A DNA stretch of 64,000 nucleotides from Paenibacillus sp. EZ-K15 (GCF_002573715.1 NZ_PDHM01000028.1:313651-377650); one strand, 5' to 3'; counted from the stretch's first letter, positions 44,162-52,665 are shown. Notes: generated from the sequence alone by a model not told the origin. A program made the numbers and translations.

Positions 44162-45151
44162 ATGCTAAAGAAACAAATCGTCATCGGGTCCATGCTATGC
44201 CTGATCGCAAGTATGTCATGGGGGGCTATGTTTCCTGTTGCACACATCGCGCTGCAGCAAATTGATCCATTCTATTTTTCGTTTATCCGTTATTTCGTCG
44301 TTGCCGTCATCCTCAGCGTGTTGCTGTGGATGAAAGAGGGGAGAGCCTCCTTTCGTCTGGAGGGAAGAGGCAAGACATTGTTGTTCTTGGGAACGATGGC
44401 ATTTACGGTCTACAATATGTGCATTTTCCTTGGACAGCAGCTCATGGGTGAGGCAGGTGCTGTCGCAGCCTCCATTATGGAGTCACTCATGCCGATGATA
44501 TCCATTATGATCTTGTGGATCACGTCCAAAAAAACGCCGAATAAATACATGCTTAGAAGTGTAGCTATCGCGTTTGTCGGTGCTGTACTCGTGATCACCA
44601 ACGGGAAACTTACCTTTTTCAAAATGGCTGGACAACATCTTGTTCCTTTATTTCTGATTTTTGTTGGGGTATTGGGATGGGTGGTGTATTCGATGGGGGG
44701 AAGCCGATTCAAGAATTGGTCGATCCTGCGTTATTCTACGCTAACCTGCTTGCTAGGAAGCGCTGTGTCCTTCGTTATCGTTACGCTTGGGTCCGTCTTT
44801 GATTTGATTCCTGTTCCAACATGGAACACGATTCTCTCGATTAAATATGAAATGTCTTTCATGATTTTATTGCCCGGGCTAGCAGCCTTGCTCTGCTGGA
44901 ATCAAGGGATCAAATGGTTATCACCGCTTAACGGCATATTATTTATTAATTTTGTTCCCATTACCACATTCGTTATTATGGCTCTTCAAGGCTACCAAAT
45001 CAGTAATTATGAATTTTATGGAACGCTGCTCATTATCTTTGCCCTTGTACGAAACAATGCGTACCAGAGGAAAACCATACGCGTTAATGATAACAGAGCT
45101 TATTCTGTTGCCCATGAGCCTAAAGATGAGATCATGGAAACTGCCCGGTAG
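44162..45151 (+). CDS. EamA/DMT superfamily transporter
   Basis: 329 residues from ATG at 44162, preceded by GGGAGAGAG. Ten helices in two EamA repeats; SMSWGAMFPVAHIALQQIDPFYFSFIRYFVVAV is the first repeat opening. Typical substrates are amino acids or metabolites; not readable. Divergent from its presumed LysR regulator; strong terminator follows. Confidence 0.9.
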   Translation: MLKKQIVIGSMLCLIASMSWGAMFPVAHIALQQIDPFYFSFIRYFVVAVILSVLLWMKEGRASFRLEGRGKTLLFLGTMAFTVYNMCIFLGQQLMGEAGAVAASIMESLMPMISIMILWITSKKTPNKYMLRSVAIAFVGAVLVITNGKLTFFKMAGQHLVPLFLIFVGVLGWVVYSMGGSRFKNWSILRYSTLTCLLGSAVSFVIVTLGSVFDLIPVPTWNTILSIKYEMSFMILLPGLAALLCWNQGIKWLSPLNGILFINFVPITTFVIMALQGYQISNYEFYGTLLIIFALVRNNAYQRKTIRVNDNRAYSVAHEPKDEIMETAR

Positions 45152-45190
45152 ATATCGGACAGCTCCTGTCCTTTGAAAAATGTCCGTAAT

Positions 45191-45221
45191 AAAAAAAGGG
45201 CCACTCAGTAGGCCCTTTTTT
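45191..45221 (+). terminator. Terminator of the EamA gene
   Basis: AAAAAGGGCC-ACTCAGTA-GGCCCTTTTTT, 40 bases after the stop codon. Confidence 0.92.
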
Positions 45222-45277
45222 GTAAGCATTTATTGCGAATTCTGATTAAGTGAATGAGTTGGTCTAATGCTTCTATA

Positions 45278-45400
45278 TCAGGTACCGCAAAAGGTTCGGT
45301 AAGGACGGGACAGCTCGGGCACTATAGCATATTCCGCCTTTTCCGGGGAATGCGCAATCCGCACCAGAATCTCAACGGCTTCCTTGATATCAAAATTCAT
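45278..45400 (-). CDS. Stand-alone 40-residue SelO C-terminal tail
   Basis: Found by translation. 40 residues; the last 25 (AHSPEKAEYAIVPELSRPYR then TFCGT) match the C-terminus of the full SelO at 48204-49682 almost residue for residue, including the Cys at the third position from the end. In SelO this is the Cys/Sec position. The preceding residues (NFDIKEAVEILVRI) differ and begin with an ATG that has GGGAGCTGAGGG upstream, so the ORF could be translated alone. Either a relic of a second selO or a real small protein. Confidence 0.6.
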   Translation of the reverse strand: MNFDIKEAVEILVRIAHSPEKAEYAIVPELSRPYRTFCGT

Positions 45401-45572
45401 AATCCCTCAGCTCCCTTTCCATCCATTCCATATGAATATCCAGCCGGCTGTTTGCTATAAAATTTTGGATTCTCTCACTGGTATAGCATCATTATACTCT
45501 TCTGGCAGCATGGGAGTCTCCCTTCCGAAGTGATGAAGCATCTTCCGGTAATTGCCACTCAAAAAATCGATA

Positions 45573-45603
45573 TTGACTTGGTGTTAACACCAAGTTGTAC
45601 GAT
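45573..45603 (+). promoter_or_regulatory. MerR-type promoter and operator
   Basis: TTGACT, 19-base spacer, TACGAT, with a 20-bp perfect palindrome (ACTTGGTGTTAACACCAAGT, 45576-45595) filling the spacer. The over-long spacer plus central dyad is the hallmark of MerR-activated promoters, and a MerR gene begins 43 bases downstream. Confidence 0.8.
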
Positions 45604-45645
45604 ATTATGGCAACGGATTCCCTGTTGCAGAAAAGAGGTGAACTT

Positions 45646-46041
45646 ATGGGAGACACATTCTCCATCAAGCAAGTGTCTAAACGAACCGGATTGACCGAGG
45701 ATGCCATTCGCTATTACGAAAAAATCGGGCTCCTTCCTCCTCCCGAAAGGAAAGATAACGGCCATCGTGTCTATCACCTGGAGGATGCCGAGACTATGGA
45801 ATTGATCATATGCCTGAAGAAGACAGGAATGTCGCTGGAGGATATGAAAGCCTATGTGCATCTTCCCTTTAAGGAAAATATTCAGTCCGTTCCGGAGCTG
45901 AACGCCATGCTCCAGAATTACCGTCAGAAAATTACCGATCAAATTTCGGACCTGCAGCGCATTCTACGGTTCATCGATGACAAGTTAAACCATAATCAGT
46001 CCCTGCTTAATCCCGATAGGGAGACCAACAAAGAATCTTAA
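45646..46041 (+). CDS. MerR family transcriptional regulator
   Basis: 131 residues from ATG at 45646 (AGAGGTG, 7-base spacing). HTH: FSIKQVSKRTGLTEDAIRYYEKIGLLPPPERKDNGHRVYHLEDAETMELIICLKKTGMSLEDMKAYV, then a dimer coiled coil to the C-terminus. No metal-binding cysteine set, so likely a small-molecule or stress sensor. Own promoter has the MerR operator described above. Followed at 17 bases by an SDR gene, probable target. Confidence 0.93.
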   Translation: MGDTFSIKQVSKRTGLTEDAIRYYEKIGLLPPPERKDNGHRVYHLEDAETMELIICLKKTGMSLEDMKAYVHLPFKENIQSVPELNAMLQNYRQKITDQISDLQRILRFIDDKLNHNQSLLNPDRETNKES

Positions 46042-46058
46042 GTATAGGAGATTTATAC

Positions 46059-46907
46059 ATGACACATAAAAGAAATAACAGAGTCGCCTTGATCACGGGC
46101 GCAAGCTCTGGCATTGGCTTGGAGCTGACCAAGCGATTGTTATCCGAGGGCTGGCAAGTCATCGCTTTGATCCGTTCTGCCTTTCCATCCGATGATTCCC
46201 TTGTACAAGACTGCCTAAGATCACAGCAGTTAAGAATATACACTGCCGATTTGTCGGATTTCACCGATCTCCACTCCTCGCTGAATCAGATCAAGAAACA
46301 CGAGGATCATATCGACCTGCTGTTTAATAACGCAGGTGTCTCCTTCGGCGAACTATCCTATTCCAAACAAGGGCGCGAGATGCATTTTGAAGTAAACTCC
46401 GTGGTGCCATATGTCATCTTGATGGAAATGAAAGAGCTTCTAGAGAAGGGCAGCCTCAAGACGGTAATCAATACGTCCTCCAATGCTTTGTTGTATCTCA
46501 AACAGTTTGATTACCGTACATTGGCTTCCCCTACCGTGTTCAAGAAGCTGGTTGGGCCTTATGCCGCGAGTAAATTAGCCCTATCGTTGTGGACTCAGGA
46601 GATCGCCACTGCCATACAGAAGGATGGCATTATGATCCGGAGTGTCTGTCCGGGAGCGAATAAAACAACCATTACCAAGAACGCCGGGATGCCCAGATTG
46701 ATGATCCCGATCCGCAACCTGTTCTTCTCCCATCCCAGTCAAGGAGCTTCACGGCTGTATGAAGCAGCGCTGGGCAGCTCCCAACAATCGACGGGAGTTT
46801 TTCTCAACAAGGGTAAAGCAACGCCTTTGAAATTCTCGAGCCAAGGTTCGGAGCTGCTTAGCACGGTAGAGCTAATCTATAAGCAGGAGTTTGCAGCCAT
46901 ATCTTAA
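46059..46907 (+). CDS. Short-chain dehydrogenase/reductase
   Basis: 282 residues. NAD(P) motif ALITGASSGIGLELTKRLLSEGWQVIAL, NNAG near 90 (LLFNNAGVSFGEL), catalytic Tyr and Lys in YAASKLALSLWTQEIA (YxxxK). A basic residue pattern after strand 2 suggests NADP(H). Same operon as MerR. Substrate unknown. Confidence 0.93.
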   Translation: MTHKRNNRVALITGASSGIGLELTKRLLSEGWQVIALIRSAFPSDDSLVQDCLRSQQLRIYTADLSDFTDLHSSLNQIKKHEDHIDLLFNNAGVSFGELSYSKQGREMHFEVNSVVPYVILMEMKELLEKGSLKTVINTSSNALLYLKQFDYRTLASPTVFKKLVGPYAASKLALSLWTQEIATAIQKDGIMIRSVCPGANKTTITKNAGMPRLMIPIRNLFFSHPSQGASRLYEAALGSSQQSTGVFLNKGKATPLKFSSQGSELLSTVELIYKQEFAAIS

Positions 46908-46957
46908 ACCCATGCAGCAGAGTTAATGATGTTTTCAGCCCATCTCATGAAGGCCTG

Positions 46958-47947
46958 TTATCGGGTTTGCTGCCATTCCTCCATGAATCGCAGGGTGTTG
47001 CGTGCGTGATAATCGGCTAAATTTCGAGCAAATGCCTGATCCGGGAATCCACGGTGAAGCAGCTTCAGGCCGCCCGAGGTTAATGAGATATAGTGATGCA
47101 GACGGTAAAATAACATCCGATTCGGATCAAGCCCATCATGTCGCAAATACCGGTAATGCTCCCCGAATCGAAGCTCAAGAAATGTATGCTCATGCTCGAT
47201 GTCGAAGAATTGCGCACCTTCAATATCAATCAGATAGGGCTCTAAACGGTCTGTAACCAGGACATGATCGGGTCCCAGCTCGCCGTGGATAAAGCCATAT
47301 CGCTTGCGGGAATCTATCCTGGATTCCAGCTCATGCAATACAGCGAGGAGACTGTCGTGATTCTTCCGGATACTCTCGTTATGCAGGACGATGTAGGAAA
47401 GCTGTTCCTTCGCATTTTTCAACTGCACATGATGGCATCGTTCCCGTTGATTCCCGCTTTGAGCGGGTTTTCCATAGTTCTGTCTGTGGTTTGCATGCAT
47501 GCGTTCGATCATGTGACCCAACCGTTCGAAGACCTCATCCTGAACCCGTTGATCCGGATGCTGAAAGTAAGCTTCCGCCTGCTGTCCCTCTATATATTCA
47601 ACAAGAGCATAGTCAAAAGGGTACCGGTCCTGTTCCGTTTGAAGATCATATAGAGCAGGCGTAGAAATACCATGATCCCTTAACCATCTGTTATTGCTTT
47701 CGAACGAATGGCCGCCAAAGGATCGTTCATGCACACTCTCGTTCGCTAATTCTTCCTGAAAATAATTCTTCGTCAAATCCCACACATAAAGCACGCATGA
47801 AAATCCATTTTGACACTGGATCTTATAGACAACCTTTTGCGCCCCGCCATGCATCTTCGTTACATCCGCCACCACATAACCGGTACCCAAAACCTTCATG
47901 ACATACTCCTGTACATCTGTTTCATCGAGGTGACAAGTCCAAGTCAT
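46958..47947 (-). CDS. Aminoglycoside phosphotransferase-like kinase
   Basis: 329 residues from ATG at 47947 (GGAGCG, 8 bases upstream); the longer ORF to 48121 reads through the repeat. N-lobe HGGAQKVVYKIQCQNGFSCVLYVW, then C-lobe with the Brenner motif YGFIHGELGPDHVLVTD (catalytic HGE in place of HGD) and LIDIEGAQFFDIEHE in place of the usual DxD. The missing Asp in HGE and IEG suggests altered or lost transfer; the fold is still clear. No antibiotic class can be named. Confidence 0.82.
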   Translation of the reverse strand: MTWTCHLDETDVQEYVMKVLGTGYVVADVTKMHGGAQKVVYKIQCQNGFSCVLYVWDLTKNYFQEELANESVHERSFGGHSFESNNRWLRDHGISTPALYDLQTEQDRYPFDYALVEYIEGQQAEAYFQHPDQRVQDEVFERLGHMIERMHANHRQNYGKPAQSGNQRERCHHVQLKNAKEQLSYIVLHNESIRKNHDSLLAVLHELESRIDSRKRYGFIHGELGPDHVLVTDRLEPYLIDIEGAQFFDIEHEHTFLELRFGEHYRYLRHDGLDPNRMLFYRLHHYISLTSGGLKLLHRGFPDQAFARNLADYHARNTLRFMEEWQQTR

Positions 47948-48015
47948 GAAACCACGCTCCATTTCATTTGTTTTTGCCGGCTCCCCCACTCTATGGCATT
48001 TCCGGGTAAAAATAT

Positions 48016-48108
48016 AGACTGTTTCTTTCGGTTCTGCTATGATGTTGAATAAGGTCTCGAAAAAAATAGCCATACGATTTATAGCCCTTGGACACCGGTC
48101 CAGGGGCT
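48016..48108 (-). repeat. Dispersed hairpin-plus-block repeat, copy B
   Basis: Minus strand: hairpin AGCCCCTGGAC...GTCCAAGGGCT, then TCGTATGGCTATTTTTTTCG, AGACCT, AACATC and AGAAACAGTCTAT. It aligns with copy A at 43008-43103 in the same order and spacing within a few bases. Upstream of the kinase gene at 46958. Confidence 0.65.
48083..48108 (+). terminator. Hairpin of repeat copy B
   Basis: AGCCCTTGGAC-ACCG-GTCCAGGGGCT followed by TTTTTT on the plus strand; no plus-strand gene ends here, which supports a repeat origin. Confidence 0.6.
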
Positions 48109-48140
48109 TTTTTGTATGCATCTCGACTCATGAATGATGA

Positions 48141-48173
48141 AAAAGGCCAAGCAAGGTAATTCTTGCTTGGCCT
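48141..48173 (-). terminator. Terminator of selO
   Basis: Minus strand GGCCAAGCAAG-AATTAC-CTTGCTTGGCC then TTTTTC, 31 bases after the selO stop codon. Confidence 0.88.
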
Positions 48174-48203
48174 CGTTGAGGTTCTTGGAGCATTCCCGTA
48201 CCC

Positions 48204-49682
48204 TTACGTCCCGCAAAAGGTTCGGTATGGACGGGACAGCTCGGGAACGATAGCATATTCCGCCTGTTCCGGAGAATGCGCGTATGGATTGGACAGCGCA
48301 TGGATCAGCTGCTCCATCACACTATAGTCCCCTTCCAGCTCCGCTGCTTCCAGCGCTTCCTCCACCCGATGGTTCCGCGGAATGACCGCCGGATTGCTGT
48401 TGCGCATTAAGTGATGGGATTGTTCCTTCGATTCCTGCTGGCTGCCAAGTCTCGCCTGCCAGCGCTCATACCAGGAAGCTAACTCCGGCGTGCCGTTTAG
48501 AGGTGTATCCTCCAGCTTGTCAAACGTTAACGCACGGAAGGTGTTGGTATAATCCGCCTGATGATCTTTCATCATCTTAAGGAGATCTTCGATCAGGGAT
48601 TCGTCATCCTTCTCTTCATGGAAGATCCCTAGCTTGGCTCTCATGCCTGCAATCCACTGCTCGTGATACAGATCGGTAAAGGTTCCGATCGCACCCTCGG
48701 CCAGCTTGATGGCCTGCTCCTCTTCTTCATGCAGCAGAGGCAGCAGGGATTCGGCCAATCTTGCGAGATTCCAAGCCGCAATATACGGCTGGTTGCCATA
48801 AGCATAGCGGCCTTGAGAATCGATGGAGCTGAATACCGTATTCGGGTCAAAGGTATCCATGAAGGCACAAGGGCCATAATCAATCGTTTCACCGCTGAGG
48901 GTCATATTATCGGTGTTCATCACACCATGGATAAAACCAACGAGCTGCCACTTGGCGATTAGAGCGGCCTGACGCTTGATGACCTCCTGAAGCAAGACCA
49001 GATAACGGTTCGCGCCGTCACCAAGGTCCGCCTCCGGGTAATGCCGCTGCAGGGTGTAGTCTGCAAGAATCCGCAGATCCTCGGTTGTGCCCGCTCCCCT
49101 TACGTATTGAAACGTCCCCACTCTCACATGACTCGCGGCCACGCGGGTCAGAATTGCACCCGGCAGCTCCCTCTCACGAGTGACAGGCTGTCCGGTGGAC
49201 ACCACCGCCAGGCTGCGGGTGGTCGGTATTCCCAGCGCATGCATGGCCTCGCTGATGATATATTCGCGCAGCATCGGACCCAGAGCCGCCCGACCATCTC
49301 CTCCACGGGAGTACGGCGTCCGGCCCGAGCCCTTGAGCTGAATATCCATACGCTTACCCTGCGGCGTGATTTGTTCACCCAACAGGATCGCACGGCCGTC
49401 GCCCAGCATCGTAAAATACCCGAATTGGTGCCCGGCATAAGCCTGTGCGAGCGGAGATGCTCCCTCGGGTATCTCGTTGCCCGCGAGCATCGCTGCGCCC
49501 GCTGGGCTCTTCAGCCCCTCGGCGTTTAAACCCAAAGATGCCGCCAATGGCTCATTAAGGATTACCAACTCCGGTGAGGGCACAGGCGTGGGATCTTGTT
49601 TGGTAAAAAAGGACTCCGGCAGTTCGGCATAACTGTTATCAAAATTCCAACCTATATCGATCATGGCTTTCTTATTGGTCAT
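48204..49682 (-). CDS. selO: Protein adenylyltransferase SelO (YdiU)
   Basis: 492 residues. Pseudokinase-fold enzyme that transfers AMP to protein side chains. Motifs: YAGHQFGYF (82-90), KGSGRTPYSRGGDGRAALGPMLREY (117-141, nucleotide and metal binding), HGVMNTDNM near 250 (the HGxxNxDN motif) and Cys490 at the third position from the C-terminus, where selenocysteine sits in many animal homologues. Start supported by GAAGGAG upstream. Single gene with its own terminator. Confidence 0.96.
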   Translation of the reverse strand: MTNKKAMIDIGWNFDNSYAELPESFFTKQDPTPVPSPELVILNEPLAASLGLNAEGLKSPAGAAMLAGNEIPEGASPLAQAYAGHQFGYFTMLGDGRAILLGEQITPQGKRMDIQLKGSGRTPYSRGGDGRAALGPMLREYIISEAMHALGIPTTRSLAVVSTGQPVTRERELPGAILTRVAASHVRVGTFQYVRGAGTTEDLRILADYTLQRHYPEADLGDGANRYLVLLQEVIKRQAALIAKWQLVGFIHGVMNTDNMTLSGETIDYGPCAFMDTFDPNTVFSSIDSQGRYAYGNQPYIAAWNLARLAESLLPLLHEEEEQAIKLAEGAIGTFTDLYHEQWIAGMRAKLGIFHEEKDDESLIEDLLKMMKDHQADYTNTFRALTFDKLEDTPLNGTPELASWYERWQARLGSQQESKEQSHHLMRNSNPAVIPRNHRVEEALEAAELEGDYSVMEQLIHALSNPYAHSPEQAEYAIVPELSRPYRTFCGT

Positions 49683-49810
49683 GGGATCTCCTTCTTCAAG
49701 CAGTATGATGATGACAGTATCTACTTATTATTTAAACACAAGTCGCTCTTTGTAGGGTTTACTGAAGGAAATTTATTATTCTGCTGGTTCAAAGCTACAC
49801 TCCATACCAT

Positions 49811-49873
49811 AAGAAAAACGTCTATCGACGTACTCTCAAAGAAGAAAGACCGCATTTAGCGGTAGTTTTTCTT
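49811..49873 (+). repeat. Dispersed structured element, copy 2
   Basis: Outer stem AAGAAAAAC/GTTTTTCTT (9 bp perfect), inner hairpins ACGTC-TATC-GACGT and ACCGC-ATTTA-GCGGT. It is followed at 49876-49920 by a further inverted repeat GATATCAG/CTGATATC. Compared with copy 1 at 26951, one outer pair is A-T here where copy 1 has G-T, so the stem is kept by compensation. Upstream of selO, but on the opposite strand. Confidence 0.7.
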
Positions 49874-49922
49874 GCGATATCAGGCAGGCAGATCCTCCGA
49901 AGTTTATACTTTCTGATATCTT

Positions 49923-49957
49923 AAAAAAATCGCTGTCGAGAATGCCTCGACAGCGAT
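49923..49957 (-). terminator. Terminator of the Bax-inhibitor-1 gene
   Basis: Minus strand ATCGCTGTCGAG-GCATT-CTCGACAGCGAT then seven T residues, 23 bases after the stop. Confidence 0.93.
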
Positions 49958-49979
49958 GTTGACCATACCAATCCAGATA

Positions 49980-50720
49980 TTAATCCCGGTTCGCCAGCTT
50001 CGCCAGCAACCGGATAATTTCGATGTACAACCATACGAGCGTAACCAACAAACCGAAAGAGCCGTACCATTCCATATATTTGGGTGCACCTTGCTGTGCT
50101 CCCTCTTCGATAAAGTTAAAATCGAGTATGAAATTCAGAGCAGCAATGATGATGATGACAACCGAAATTCCGATGCCGATCGGAGTGCTGTCATGCAGGT
50201 AAGGCACCGCCACACCGAACATGCCCAGAACGAAGCTAAACAGGTATACAAGTGCAACGCCGATGGTTGCAGCAATGATCCCCTTTTTGAAGCCTGCAGT
50301 TGCCCGGATCAGACCTGTTTTATAAGCGAGCAGCATACCGAGGAATATGCACATCGTCAGTAAAGCTGCTTGCAAAGTGATTCCGTAATACAAATCTTCG
50401 TAATGAGCGGATAATGCACCGAGGACAAATCCCTCCACGATCGCATAGATCGGTGCCAAGTAAGGCGCTGCCTTCGGAACAAAGCTGATGATTAGCGCCA
50501 GAACAAGGCCGCCTATGGCTCCCCCGATCAAGAACGGCAATACATCATACCCGTTAAAATACATAACCCATGAAATGACCGCTGCCCCGATCAGCAGCGC
50601 GAGCAGCATGAACGATTTGTTCACCGTTCCGCCAATCGTCATCGTTTCCTGGCCGTTATAATACCCACTTCTCTCAAATGTTTCTTCGTTTAGTGTCGGA
50701 TTCCCACTGCGCCCTATCAA
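49980..50720 (-). CDS. Bax inhibitor-1/YccA family membrane protein
   Basis: 246 residues with seven hydrophobic helices and a soluble first 30 residues. Conserved motifs: FEGFVLGALSAHYE-like segment (VEGFVLGALSAHYED) and the C-terminal Asp-rich helix (LNFILDFNFIEEG) of BI-1/TMBIM proteins. In B. subtilis YetJ this Asp pair gates a pH-sensitive calcium leak (established). Start ATG at 50720 or the ATG at 50657 near MTIGGTVN; AGGGAGG precedes the first. Confidence 0.92.
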   Translation of the reverse strand: MIGRSGNPTLNEETFERSGYYNGQETMTIGGTVNKSFMLLALLIGAAVISWVMYFNGYDVLPFLIGGAIGGLVLALIISFVPKAAPYLAPIYAIVEGFVLGALSAHYEDLYYGITLQAALLTMCIFLGMLLAYKTGLIRATAGFKKGIIAATIGVALVYLFSFVLGMFGVAVPYLHDSTPIGIGISVVIIIIAALNFILDFNFIEEGAQQGAPKYMEWYGSFGLLVTLVWLYIEIIRLLAKLANRD

Positions 50721-50839
50721 TTAAATGCCTCCCTAACTTTCTTTTTTGTATCCATTTTAGCACAGGTTGGAATATTTTAGGATGCAAAAAATATTGCATC
50801 ACGGATGGATTGGAAATGGGACTAATTCAATGGGAAGCT

Positions 50840-51202
50840 CTATTGATGAAGCCGATAATATCCATAGATCTGAAAGTCATGACGATCTTCTTCTGCAATC
50901 CACACCATTAGTCTTTTTTGTGCTACACATCGACCTTCCTTTTTGTTCCCGCAAACATCCATGAATGCAAGGATGGCTTCATCCACCAGATAATTTACTT
51001 TAACAATAAACAAATTGACGTGAAGGCTTCCAACGATGTTATTCATCAGACGATAAATCTCCTCACGAAGCCTTTTATTGACCTCCTCAGCTTCACGCTG
51101 AATAGCTGTAAGCAATACATAATCGATTACTAAGCGCTCCCCATAAAAGTATGCCTGCTTCTCATCATCCAAAGATTCTAACAACACATTCAGATATTGC
51201 AT
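50840..51202 (-). CDS. Hypothetical partner of the divergent XRE regulator
   Basis: 120 residues, soluble, mainly helical: VIDYVLLTAIQREAEEVNKRLREEIYRLMNNIVGS and LVDEAILAFMDVCGNK. A basic cluster near the C-terminus. No family recognised. Divergent from the XRE gene at 51363 with 160 AT-rich bases between, an arrangement repeated 2 kb downstream. Confidence 0.6.
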   Translation of the reverse strand: MQYLNVLLESLDDEKQAYFYGERLVIDYVLLTAIQREAEEVNKRLREEIYRLMNNIVGSLHVNLFIVKVNYLVDEAILAFMDVCGNKKEGRCVAQKRLMVWIAEEDRHDFQIYGYYRLHQ

Positions 51203-51362
51203 TCTTTGTGCACCTTATCCTTTAGCTAAAGTTAAAGTTGGAGACACTTGGATGTATAACTTCATTTTAGTGTATATAAGCACTATTTACAATGAAATAT
51301 CGAATATTATATTCTGTTTGTTCCCATACTACTTCTTTAATCTGGAATAGAGGTGGTTAAAG

Positions 51363-51716
51363 ATGCTCCTGAAAATGATAGGTGAACGAATCAAGCAGCT
51401 TAGAAAAAAACAGGGAATGACACAGGAGGAACTAGCAGAAAAGGCTGGGATAAACGCCTCTTACATAGGAACGGTAGAACGTGGGGAACGAAATATATCC
51501 ATTGAAACACTGGAAAAAATCATCGAGGGACTAGGAGTATCGTCAGCAGCTATGTTCCAGTTCCACGAGACAGAGAGTCTGGATACTGCAAGTGAGAAGG
51601 CAGAGATCCTAGAATCCATCAGCTCGCTTCTTTATTCTCGTACATTGGCTGAAAGTAAGCTGCTCTTTCGTGTACTTAAAGACATCGTGGATACTATGGA
51701 TCATCGGGAGAACTAA
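51363..51716 (+). CDS. XRE family regulator with C-terminal helical tail
   Basis: 117 residues. HTH_3: IGERIKQLRKKQGMTQEELAEKAGINASYIGTVERGERNISIETLEKIIEGLGV (about 6-60). The remaining 55 residues (EILESISSLLYSRTLAESKLLFRVLKDIVDTM) are helical and may be a dimerisation or partner-binding domain. GAGGTGG upstream of the ATG. Paralogue of the XRE at 52870. Terminator follows. Confidence 0.9.
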   Translation: MLLKMIGERIKQLRKKQGMTQEELAEKAGINASYIGTVERGERNISIETLEKIIEGLGVSSAAMFQFHETESLDTASEKAEILESISSLLYSRTLAESKLLFRVLKDIVDTMDHREN

Positions 51717-51746
51717 TATTACCCCCATCTTTACATATACAAAGAG

Positions 51747-51774
51747 AAAGCATCTCCCACTCAGGAGATGCTTT
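51747..51774. terminator. Terminator between XRE and TPR-SUKH genes
   Basis: AAAGCATCTCC-CACTCA-GGAGATGCTTT perfect 11-bp stem between convergent genes. Confidence 0.85.
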
Positions 51775-51792
51775 ATTCATTTTATACTTATG

Positions 51793-52665
51793 TTATTTTT
51801 CCAAGCCGCCAATGAAAGCCTCAAAGTTCGAAGCAATTCGGGTTATTTTGTAATCATTGGCCTTGTCCACATGGATAACCTCGGGCTCCCCGTCATTACC
51901 GGATGAACGGTAATCCAGCATTACGACCTCGGACTGGGAAGGACAATCGCAAATGACCACGCCAATCTCAGGGTATCCGCCATTCTCGATCATAAAACGG
52001 CTGCCCAAGCTTCCGCACAATGATTTTTTCTTCTCTCGTCCAATGCCCAAAACACCTGTGATTTCAATATAATCCTGCGCTCCATCCCCGATAGGGAACT
52101 TCCGGTTCCGGGGAATCCCGCCATTATGTAATTTCATTGCTTGAATATAAGATGCTGGCAGCTTGAAGACCAGTGCTTCCTCCACAGATTCAATCAATTC
52201 ATCCGTAGGTGGAGCCGAAACGTATTGGTCTGCCTCAAGGGCACTATCATCCCAGAAATTCAGCACATCAGGGTCGGTATAAGACACCGCAGTGGACTCC
52301 TTAACAGGTTTCGGAGCGGTTTTGTTCCGAATCCATTCCAGAAACTCCAGCGTATCCTCATCGCCGGGATCCAGGTGATCGGCCACTTCAAACGCTTTCC
52401 GAGCATCTTCATACCGCTCCAAATAGTAATAAGCAAGGCCAATGCGGTAATGCCACAAGGGATCATCCTTGCCCTCTTCTTGAATGGATAGGAATTGCTC
52501 AACCGCTTCTTCATAACGTTCGAGATTATTCAACGCTCTGCCCAAATGGCTGATCAGCTCGTAATCCCGCTCTTCCTCAGGGATCTCCATAATCGCATCT
52601 ACGATTTCTTCGAATTCATCCTCTTCGTGCCACTCTTCCAGCTGCTCCAAAAGCTCCTCACTCAT
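51793..52665 (-). CDS. TPR and SMI1/KNR4 (SUKH) domain protein
   Basis: 290 residues. Two to three TPR repeats at about 35-115 (ELISHLGRALNNLERYEEAVEQFLSI, WHYRIGLAYYYLERYEDARKAFEVADHL). SUKH domain at about 155-280: PPTDELIESVEEALVFKLPASYIQAMKLHNGG is the classic opening and IGVVICDCPSQSEVVMLDYR the middle. SUKH proteins are immunity proteins of polymorphic toxins in many bacteria, and scaffold proteins otherwise. No toxin gene nearby. Sits between the two XRE modules. Confidence 0.9.
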   Translation of the reverse strand: MSEELLEQLEEWHEEDEFEEIVDAIMEIPEEERDYELISHLGRALNNLERYEEAVEQFLSIQEEGKDDPLWHYRIGLAYYYLERYEDARKAFEVADHLDPGDEDTLEFLEWIRNKTAPKPVKESTAVSYTDPDVLNFWDDSALEADQYVSAPPTDELIESVEEALVFKLPASYIQAMKLHNGGIPRNRKFPIGDGAQDYIEITGVLGIGREKKKSLCGSLGSRFMIENGGYPEIGVVICDCPSQSEVVMLDYRSSGNDGEPEVIHVDKANDYKITRIASNFEAFIGGLEK

